Source: Promethearchaeota archaeon (lineage in GTDB: Archaea; Asgardarchaeota; Lokiarchaeia; Sigynarchaeales; MK-D1). Taken from it: a stretch of 5,197 bases of DNA. The notes under the pieces are model-generated. The model was not told where the DNA came from. It worked only from the letters and a program-made list of their open reading frames with translations, and did no database searches. Location: NCBI GenBank assembly GCA_016839865.1, contig JAEOTN010000266.1, positions 1 through 5,197 of the forward strand, written 5' to 3'. Position numbers and translations under genes: made by a program. Shown piece after piece: positions 1-4,487 of the stretch (position 1 is its first letter; each line of letters starts with the position of its first letter).

Positions 1-120
1 ATCGTGGAACGAGACCTAGATACTGCTTCCTATGACGAAAGTAAGTTCGAAAATGTACTTGTTCTCACCAAATTAAGAGAATTCATTTCTGAGCAAAAGA
101 AAAAGCATAGAATAGAATGA
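1..120 (+). CDS. C-terminal end of an unrecognised protein (5' truncated by window edge)
   Basis: Frame 1 is open from the first base for 39 codons and ends with TGA at 118-120. The visible tail is highly charged, with an acidic first half (VERDLDTASYDES) and a basic end (EQKKKHRIE). The middle segment VLVLTKLREFIS is probably a short amphipathic helix. No family can be assigned from so little sequence. The absence of stops, the AT-rich codon use like that of the next gene, and a T-rich stretch just after the stop support it being the real end of a gene. It lies 78 nt upstream of the TetR gene on the same strand, which is far enough that the two need not share a transcript. Confidence 0.55.
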   Translation: MVERDLDTASYDESKFENVLVLTKLREFISEQKKKHRIE

Positions 121-130
121 AATCTATAAT

Positions 131-140
131 CTTATTTTTC
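131..140 (+). terminator. T-rich stretch, possible archaeal terminator
   Basis: A TTATTTTT run starts 11 nt after the stop of the upstream partial gene. Archaeal RNA polymerase can terminate at short T-runs without a hairpin. The run is short and the region is AT-rich in general, so this is weak. Confidence 0.25.
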
Positions 141-178
141 ACCCAGATTTCTAGAGTATCATTGTTTCACATCAAGAA

Positions 179-190
179 CTATACGTGTAG
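179..190. promoter_or_regulatory. Near-perfect 12-bp palindrome, candidate operator for the TetR gene
   Basis: CTATACGTGTAG reads the same on both strands except for one pair (T at 182 against G at 187), so five of six half-site pairs match. It ends 8 nt before the regulator's ATG, where TetR-family repressors often bind to repress their own gene. The dyad does not extend further outward. The palindrome is seen in the sequence; the operator role is inference. Confidence 0.3.
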
Positions 191-198
191 AATTTTCA

Positions 199-1125
199 AT
201 GATAGACAAGAAATCTGTCGTAAAAGTCTACGGACCTTATGACAATGAGAAAAAACAGCCTGATTCTCCCTATGTTACAATATATATGGATAAGAAAAAA
301 GCAAAAGTAATAAATTCCAATACAGAAATTAATCTTGAAGAAATTTCCCACAATTTTTTTACTAGTAAGGTCTATACATTTCAAGAATTAAAAATTATTG
401 ATGAGGAACGGTTAATTTGGATTGATAACACACGATCTCGTTCTGAAAAGAAGAAACACGATACAATGGAACTAATTATTCATAATGGGACAGAGTTATT
501 TACGAGTAAGGAAGCTCGGGATTTTTCAATGCGAAAATTAGCTAGAACGTGTGGGATGACTGTCGGAAATCTATATGCATATGTAGATAGTAAACGAGAT
601 CTTTGGTATGCAATCACTCAGAGACATTTTAATGATTTGGATGAAATTATTAGCAAAATCATTCAAAACAATGAGCACAATGCTGTTGGACTTTTGAAAA
701 CGGTAATAAAAAAATTCGTAAAGTTCTCCAGAGCTAATTATCCAAGGCATAAAATGATGTTCTTCACGCTGGCTCCCCCTCCACCAAAAGTAGAAAGAGA
801 AAGTGAAGCTCCAGCTGTTGGAATTTTTGAAGAAAATTTCGAAGAGAAAAAAACTCTCAATAAAGTAGTGCAATTAATCAACAAAGCTAGAGAGAACGGA
901 GAAATTTCAATCGAAGATCCTCTTCAATTTACATATTTCATTTTTGGTGTTGTCCAAGGGAATATTATCGAAGGTTTTGAGTATAGTCAGCGAATTTTAA
1001 ATGATCAGATGAAAGAGGGTATTCAAAAATCTGAAGATGAATGGAAATCCTTTCGACATGAAATTGAGGAAAAATTTGATAGATTATTGTTAAGTCAAAT
1101 AGATCACTGTCTTTCCATGCGTTAA
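199..1125 (+). CDS. TetR/AcrR-family transcriptional regulator with an N-terminal extension
   Basis: A DNA-binding regulator of 308 residues; family members are usually about 190-220. Residues about 86-140 form the TetR helix-turn-helix. Helix 1 includes ELIIHNGTELF, then comes FSMRKLARTCGMTVGNLYAYV, with the recognition helix around 121-128, followed by the typical SKRDLWYAI. Residues about 145-305 form the variable helical ligand/dimerisation region, including a short proline stretch near APPPPK and a late helix FIFGVVQGNIIEGF. Residues 1-85 are extra: the pattern suggests beta strands (SVVKVYGPY, PYVTIYMDKKKAKVI, ERLIWIDNT), and I do not recognise the domain. A start at the ATG of residue 90 would cut helix 1, and the 89 codons before it are stop-free, so the ATG at 199 is kept. 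No clear Shine-Dalgarno precedes it. The target and ligand are unknown. TetR proteins commonly repress themselves and a neighbour, but the adjacent genes are on other strands or distant. Confidence 0.9.
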   Translation: MIDKKSVVKVYGPYDNEKKQPDSPYVTIYMDKKKAKVINSNTEINLEEISHNFFTSKVYTFQELKIIDEERLIWIDNTRSRSEKKKHDTMELIIHNGTELFTSKEARDFSMRKLARTCGMTVGNLYAYVDSKRDLWYAITQRHFNDLDEIISKIIQNNEHNAVGLLKTVIKKFVKFSRANYPRHKMMFFTLAPPPPKVERESEAPAVGIFEENFEEKKTLNKVVQLINKARENGEISIEDPLQFTYFIFGVVQGNIIEGFEYSQRILNDQMKEGIQKSEDEWKSFRHEIEEKFDRLLLSQIDHCLSMR

Positions 1126-1175
1126 TAATTGAGAATAATTACCGCTAAGGATTTCGATGTAATATTCTTGTGAAT

Positions 1176-1571
1176 TCAATCTATTACTCCCGTTGCTAGG
1201 TAGAAACTCATTAATCCCGCTAATATTGATGTGAATATAATTACACACAAACATAATCCAAACATAAACCGCTTCTTTTCTTCCAGACAATTTCCCGCAT
1301 AGATAAAATAACTGTAAATCATCATCCCTGAAACAATAATAAAAAGATAATATCCGAAGATTACATTTTGAAAAAACAATGCAATTCCAGACACTAATCC
1401 TGCCACCGCCGTCACAATTAATATAATTACAGTAAATAATTTGCTAGAATTTTCAACCCATTGTTTCCGTCTCTCAAGACTGACTAGATCCCTGATTTTG
1501 AGGAATAGAGAAGGGATATTACGCCCTATCATAAACAGAGCACAAATCCAAATGAAAACTGGTAATGCCAA
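1176..1571 (-). CDS. Small multi-pass membrane protein, unknown function, 5' end probably frameshifted
   Basis: 131 codons from a TTG at 1571 to TGA at 1176-1178. Hydrophobic stretches lie at about residues 2-16 (ALPVFIWICALFMIG), 45-67, 70-92 and 102-127. A basic, probably cytoplasmic segment (LKIRDLVSLERRKQW) sits between the first and second. No catalytic motif or known family is recognisable. An in-frame TAA lies two codons upstream of the TTG, so the first hydrophobic segment begins abruptly at the ORF's very start. A hydrophilic coding-looking stretch continues upstream in another frame, and one extra T in the AAA run (+ strand 1570-1572) would join the two into a protein of about 150 residues. 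The ATG at residue 14 is an alternative start. The gene is convergent with the TetR gene (50 nt between stops) and follows the peptidase gene on the same strand, with a T-rich stretch and TATA-like box between, so it is probably transcribed separately. Confidence 0.6.
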   Translation of the reverse strand: MALPVFIWICALFMIGRNIPSLFLKIRDLVSLERRKQWVENSSKLFTVIILIVTAVAGLVSGIALFFQNVIFGYYLFIIVSGMMIYSYFIYAGNCLEEKKRFMFGLCLCVIIFTSILAGLMSFYLATGVID

Positions 1572-1624
1572 ATCTTATTATCCAACTCCAATGCATTTAT
1601 TCCATCAGAATTATGATTTTTCAC
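1529..1624 (-). other. Out-of-frame 5' fragment, likely the missing N-terminus of the membrane protein
   Basis: A GTG at 1624 opens 31 codons that end at TGA (1529-1531) inside the membrane-protein gene. The first part encodes a hydrophilic stretch, VKNHNSDGINALELDNKI. Restoring one T after the ATT codon would give DNKI-LALPVFIWICALF, a normal soluble tail leading into a transmembrane helix. This could be a true disabling mutation, a sequencing or assembly error in a short homopolymer, or chance. It is listed so that the boundary of the gene is not read as settled. Confidence 0.4.
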
Positions 1625-1662
1625 CTATTTCTATCTACTGGTCAATTTCTGATTCAAATTCA

Positions 1663-1684
1663 GAAGAAAATAAAAATATTTTCT
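1663..1684 (-). terminator. T-rich terminator-like stretch after the M24 peptidase gene
   Basis: Read on the − strand, this holds AATATTTTTATTTTCTTC about 55-75 nt beyond the peptidase stop. There is no strong hairpin. It fits archaeal T-run termination and would separate the peptidase transcript from the membrane-protein gene downstream. Confidence 0.35.
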
Positions 1685-1707
1685 CAACAAAAGGGTAAAT
1701 ATCGGGA

Positions 1708-1716
1708 ATTATATAC
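1708..1716 (-). promoter_or_regulatory. TATA-like box upstream of the small membrane-protein gene
   Basis: The − strand reads GTATATAAT here, 22 nt beyond the peptidase stop and about 85 nt before the GTG at 1624. An archaeal start site would then fall near 1685. It is placed to give the membrane-protein gene its own promoter. The AT-rich context makes a chance match easy. Confidence 0.3.
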
Positions 1717-1737
1717 AAATTGACGAATGAAGCAACA

Positions 1738-2955
1738 TCACTCGATATAAATAAAATCCTTCACGGGTGGAACAAGAAACTCACATGCGTCTTCTGTCAC
1801 AACAACCATCTCTTCTAATGCGACATTTCCGTGATTTTTAGTTTTGAGACTGGGCTCAATGGTAAAGACTTGTCCTACTTCTAACTCTATTTCCGGTCCT
1901 CCCCCGTATCTCTCCCATCTTGGAAATAAACCTCCGCCTCCATCATGAGCCATACGTCCTACTTGGTGACCCAATCCATGCATAAATTCATCATATCCAC
2001 GAGAAATTTGGTAATCTCTAACTATTTTATCGACTTCGTAACCTATTACTCCAGGTTTAATAGTATCAGCGCCCAGTTGAATACCATTTACAATCGTTTC
2101 AAATGCATGTTTTAACTCCTCTGGAACATCTTCTTTCTTTCCAAAGAACCACATTCTCTGCAAATCACTGCCATACCCATGATATAGGACTCCAAAGTCA
2201 TTGTGTAATGTACAATTTTTCTCGATTACATTATTTGATTGTGGAAATACGTGACCGAATTCTTTCGGACTCACATCGACTGATGGATTCCCCATTTTTT
2301 GCCAAGAAAATCCTAATTCTCGTTTTTCCACTTCTGAATGAAACATTTTTTGAATTTCTAATTCGTTTTGGCCAATCTGTAGTTGATTGGTGATGATGTG
2401 GTTAATATCGATAGTAATCTCACATGCTTTTCGGATCAAATCCACTTCCTTTTTCGATTTATTGCTCCGTATCGCATTTACAATCTTTTGTGCACTTGTG
2501 AATTTGGTTTTGTGAGTTGGAATTAGATCTTGCAAAAGTAAAAACATCCCGTGGGTTAACCCGTCCGCCGAGAAATCATCAAGAGAATAATTCAAACCTA
2601 TTCTTTTAGGATTTAATTCTTGTATTTTTGCTTGTAAATGCGCTGTTAAACCTTTTTCATACCCAATGACTTCATCCCAGATTCCCTTGTTTCTTTCTGA
2701 TGCAGCATCAAAATTCGCTACTAATGCTAATTTCTTCAAGGAATTGTCAGGTTGAAGAGCAAAAATGAACGCAGATTCTAGCACAATATCACTTCCTACT
2801 ACAAATTGCATTGAACTATCAGGTGTAGTGCTTGTTTCGCGTGCAAATATCATCCAACAATCGATTCCAACCTTTTTCAGAATATCGGGCAATTTAGCAT
2901 GTTTTTCAAGGATGATTTGGATATGTTCCTTCAAAGGAGTCTGAGCCTCACTCAT
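1738..2955 (-). CDS. M24-family metallopeptidase (Xaa-Pro aminopeptidase/prolidase-like)
   Basis: Probably a cytoplasmic dinuclear-metal peptidase that cleaves Xaa-Pro bonds. Counting from the GTG at 2964, residues about 25-155 form the creatinase/prolidase N-terminal domain and 170-400 the pita-bread catalytic domain. All five expected metal ligands are visible: D256 (LHNDFG), D267 (GYGSDLQR, the usual 11-residue spacing), H333 (HGLGHQVG), E370 (FTIEPS) and E384 (ALEEMVVV). H329 and H340 match the accessory histidines of the family, so the enzyme should be active. The length of about 405 residues is normal. The start was set at the ATG at 2955, because a GTGA element lies five bases before it. 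The in-frame GTG at 2964 is the alternative and would add three residues. There is no signal peptide. M24 also contains creatinase-like and non-peptidase members, so the exact substrate is open. It is divergent from the membrane protein at 3088. Confidence 0.93.
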   Translation of the reverse strand: MSEAQTPLKEHIQIILEKHAKLPDILKKVGIDCWMIFARETSTTPDSSMQFVVGSDIVLESAFIFALQPDNSLKKLALVANFDAASERNKGIWDEVIGYEKGLTAHLQAKIQELNPKRIGLNYSLDDFSADGLTHGMFLLLQDLIPTHKTKFTSAQKIVNAIRSNKSKKEVDLIRKACEITIDINHIITNQLQIGQNELEIQKMFHSEVEKRELGFSWQKMGNPSVDVSPKEFGHVFPQSNNVIEKNCTLHNDFGVLYHGYGSDLQRMWFFGKKEDVPEELKHAFETIVNGIQLGADTIKPGVIGYEVDKIVRDYQISRGYDEFMHGLGHQVGRMAHDGGGGLFPRWERYGGGPEIELEVGQVFTIEPSLKTKNHGNVALEEMVVVTEDACEFLVPPVKDFIYIE

Positions 2956-2983
2956 AATATTCACTTTACTCTTTGTGCTTAGT

Positions 2984-3022
2984 CTTTAAAATTTGTGTTA
3001 TGAATGGGATAGCACCCTATAA
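2984..3022 (-). promoter_or_regulatory. Candidate promoter region of the M24 peptidase gene
   Basis: Two TATA-like stretches lie on the − strand: AAATTTTAAAG (2984-2994), which would give an almost leaderless transcript, and TTTTTTATAG (about 3013-3022), which would give a leader of roughly 40 nt. The sequence does not decide between them. Confidence 0.3.
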
Positions 3023-3036
3023 AAAACAATCAAACA

Positions 3037-3045
3037 CTTAAATAT
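3037..3045 (+). promoter_or_regulatory. TATA-like box for the membrane protein at 3088
   Basis: CTTAAATAT lies about 45 nt upstream of the ATG, so an archaeal transcription start would fall near 3066-3070, just ahead of the ribosome binding site. A short dyad, GGTT-T-AACC, at 3047-3055 directly follows the box and could be a regulator site, though it is short enough to be chance. Confidence 0.4.
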
Positions 3046-3072
3046 GGGTTTAACCTACAATAGATGACCTAT

Positions 3073-3080
3073 GGAAGGTG
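3073..3080 (+). promoter_or_regulatory. Strong Shine-Dalgarno sequence GGAAGGTG
   Basis: The GGTG core ends 7 nt before the ATG at 3088, an ideal spacing. It fixes the start of the membrane protein and is the clearest ribosome binding site in the window. Confidence 0.7.
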
Positions 3081-3087
3081 TTGAATT

Positions 3088-3459
3088 ATGGGTGATAGTA
3101 AAAAAACGCTAAACATCATCTCGATTGTTTGGCTTGTAATTATGATTGTGTTATGGGTAACTTATTCATGGCTACCAGGAAATATATTCGTCTGGATGTG
3201 GATCGCAATTGGTTGGTCTGCATTAGGCGGAGTTTTTGGCAGTATATTCTTCGCTGCTAAAGATAAGCGAAATTTACTGATCGTATGCATTGTGTGGATT
3301 GTAGTGTTAGCGTTCTTGTGGTTGAATTATATCTTAGATTTCATCCCCGGAGCGGACTTTGAACAATGGCAACTGATAACCATTTCAGCGACTATTGCTG
3401 TAGGAGTAATCGCAGTTGGAATTCTGGTTATGAAATTAATGAAAAAAACTCAATGGTAA
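3088..3459 (+). CDS. Four-helix membrane protein with a duplicated helical-hairpin unit, function unknown
   Basis: 123 residues, nearly all membrane: helices at about 9-29, 33-57, 62-84 and 94-117, with a short charged N-terminus (MGDSKK), a central basic loop (AAKDKR) and a basic end (KLMKKTQW). That would place both termini and the central loop in the cytoplasm by the positive-inside rule. The two halves resemble each other: IVWLVIMIVLWVTY (13-26) matches IVWIVVLAFLWLNY (68-81), and each is followed by a proline-glycine turn (LPG at 29-31, IPG at 86-88) and a second helix. The protein is rich in tryptophan. No transporter, enzyme or signalling motif is recognisable. The start is secured by a strong Shine-Dalgarno. 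The gene appears monocistronic, with its own TATA-like box upstream and a T-run terminator downstream. Confidence 0.85.
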   Translation: MGDSKKTLNIISIVWLVIMIVLWVTYSWLPGNIFVWMWIAIGWSALGGVFGSIFFAAKDKRNLLIVCIVWIVVLAFLWLNYILDFIPGADFEQWQLITISATIAVGVIAVGILVMKLMKKTQW

Positions 3460-3474
3460 TTTTATTTTTTTCTT
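3460..3474 (+). terminator. T-run terminator after the duplicated membrane protein
   Basis: Directly after the stop codon the + strand reads TTTTATTTTTTTCTT, the classic hairpin-free archaeal terminator. It separates this gene from the phosphatase gene that starts 95 nt further on. Confidence 0.5.
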
Positions 3475-3524
3475 AGAAATTCTGCCCGTAACTTTTCTCA
3501 CCATCTTTCCATGTGATGAAACTG

Positions 3525-3558
3525 GTTTTTATGGAGAGATAAATTAATGGGATTATGA
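3525..3558 (+). promoter_or_regulatory. Start region of the phosphatase gene: TATA-like box, GGAGAG and a three-codon leader ORF
   Basis: TTTTTATGG (about 3525-3533) could be a TATA box giving a nearly leaderless transcript starting near 3553. Alternatively, GGAGAG (3533-3538) is a Shine-Dalgarno. It is too far (16 nt) from the phosphatase ATG at 3555 but well spaced (8 nt) for an ATG at 3547. That ATG reads ATG GGA TTA TGA, and its stop overlaps the phosphatase start as ATGA, a typical coupling geometry. The two readings conflict: a leaderless transcript would not contain the leader ORF. Confidence 0.3.
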
Positions 3559-4349
3559 AGAAGAAAGTCGCCATTATTGGTATGGACGGTCTTCGGGCGG
3601 ATACCATCAAAGTTGCAAACACCCCGAATTTGGACGTGCTTATGGCAAATGGCATCTATTCCTATAATGCTATTACCGAAGAAGATTCCGTTAGCGGAGT
3701 GTGTTGGACTTCCCTGCTGAAAGGTGTTCACAAGGCAAAACACAGGATTAACGGTAATGATTTTTCAAACCAAGATCTCAGCTATAAAACCATCTTCTAT
3801 TTAGCGGAACGTTGGAATCCTTCTATTCGATCCATTGCCCACTCACAATGGCCTCCTATTCTGACCAAGATTTTTGAACCCAGACTTCTTAAACGCAGGA
3901 GTTTCGGGAGAGAAAAAGTGATGGCTCACCGACTCGCTCGAGATATACGCAAAGATCGGGCCGATCTCTACTTTGCCCAGTTGGATGACTGTGATCACGC
4001 TGGTCATAAATATGGGTATAGTCCTGACAATTCCAAATATGTTGAGCAGGTTGAAAAAACCGATCTGAATATTGGGAAAATCTCAAGGGCGATAAGCGAA
4101 CGTCCCCAAGATGAAGATTGGCTGATCTGTGCTGTTTCGGATCACGGTGGGAACGGGAAATCTCATGGTGGACAGTCCAAAGGAGAATTAAATATTGCTT
4201 TCATCATTTCGGGTAATTCGGTGAAGAATAAGGGAGAGATCCCTGCAAACATTCAGCCGAAAATTGTCGACTTTGTGCCTACTATTGCGATATTTCTAGA
4301 AATGCCAATCGAATCCGCATGGGATGGGACGGTTCAAGTTACTTTTTAA
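3555..4349 (+). CDS. Alkaline-phosphatase-superfamily hydrolase (type I phosphodiesterase/nucleotide pyrophosphatase-like)
   Basis: A 264-residue metal-dependent hydrolase of the alkaline phosphatase fold. Expected active-site elements are in order: D11 in AIIGMDGLRADT (metal); S47 in SVSGVCWTSLLKG, at the position of the nucleophile Thr of nucleotide pyrophosphatases when aligned on the TG/KG turn; D147 and H151 in DHAGHKYG (metal); D196 and H197 in VSDHGG (metal); H204 in SHGG (metal). The C-terminus has the usual IVDFVPTIAIFLEMP and WDG. It should be catalytically competent on a phosphomonoester or phosphodiester; the substrate cannot be read. It is compact: many relatives are 350-500 residues with cap insertions that are missing here. 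There is no signal peptide or membrane anchor, so it is predicted cytoplasmic. GC content looks higher than its neighbours (31 of 60 bases in 3901-3960, against 14 of 60 in 301-360). The ATG is the first start after an in-frame TAA at 3540. Confidence 0.9.
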   Translation: MKKKVAIIGMDGLRADTIKVANTPNLDVLMANGIYSYNAITEEDSVSGVCWTSLLKGVHKAKHRINGNDFSNQDLSYKTIFYLAERWNPSIRSIAHSQWPPILTKIFEPRLLKRRSFGREKVMAHRLARDIRKDRADLYFAQLDDCDHAGHKYGYSPDNSKYVEQVEKTDLNIGKISRAISERPQDEDWLICAVSDHGGNGKSHGGQSKGELNIAFIISGNSVKNKGEIPANIQPKIVDFVPTIAIFLEMPIESAWDGTVQVTF

Positions 4350-4385
4350 TTGAAACTCTAATCTAATGTGTATTTATTTCCCATG

Positions 4386-4393
4386 TTTTTTTT
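4386..4393 (+). terminator. Eight-T run, terminator of the phosphatase gene
   Basis: TTTTTTTT begins 36 nt after the phosphatase stop in the convergent intergenic region. No hairpin precedes it, consistent with archaeal T-run termination. Confidence 0.5.
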
Positions 4394-4413
4394 AGTTAAA
4401 TGTTGCTACAACC

Positions 4414-4421
4414 TTATAAAG
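4414..4421 (+). promoter_or_regulatory. TATA-like box in the convergent intergenic region
   Basis: TTATAAAG is a good match to an archaeal TATA box, but no + strand gene follows within the window. A transcript from it would start near 4442-4445 and run antisense into the fucosidase 3' end. It may be a chance AT-rich match. Confidence 0.2.
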
Positions 4422-4435
4422 AACATCTTTCTCAA

Positions 4436-4477
4436 GTCAACATCTTCGGACGAATCGACAAGTCCAATGATGTTGAC
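4436..4477. repeat. 42-nt imperfect inverted repeat between convergent genes
   Basis: GTCAACATC (4436-4444) is the exact reverse complement of GATGTTGAC (4469-4477). Inside, after three-base bulges on each side, GGAC (4448-4451) pairs with GTCC (4462-4465), leaving a 10-nt loop. The layout is fully symmetric (9+3+4+10+4+3+9). It lies 10 nt beyond the fucosidase stop, so it could be a 3' hairpin of that transcript, an RNA-processing or stability element, or a protein site. No T-run follows on either strand, so it is not a classic intrinsic terminator. ACATCTT also occurs three times here in direct orientation (4423, 4440, 4478). Confidence 0.55.
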
Positions 4478-4487
4478 ACATCTTAAG

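Noticed and set aside
199..465. HNH-endonuclease origin for the TetR N-terminal extension
   Set aside because: Only a faint resemblance of one strand (VYGPY) exists, and no His-Asn-His core or zinc-binding residues can be seen.
1441..1698. 85-codon + strand open frame
   Set aside because: It lies antisense over the start of the − strand membrane protein and its upstream region. Its translation looks non-coding, with no domain and no ribosome binding site.
1738..3459. Shared operon of the M24 peptidase and the duplicated membrane protein
   Set aside because: The two genes are divergent, each with its own promoter-like elements; at most they share a control region.
3498..3743. − strand open frames over the start of the phosphatase gene
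   Set aside because: They are antisense shadows of a gene with clear catalytic motifs in the + frame.
4436..4477. Inverted repeat as a classic intrinsic terminator
   Set aside because: No T-run follows the stem on either strand, and the phosphatase already has an eight-T run upstream of it.
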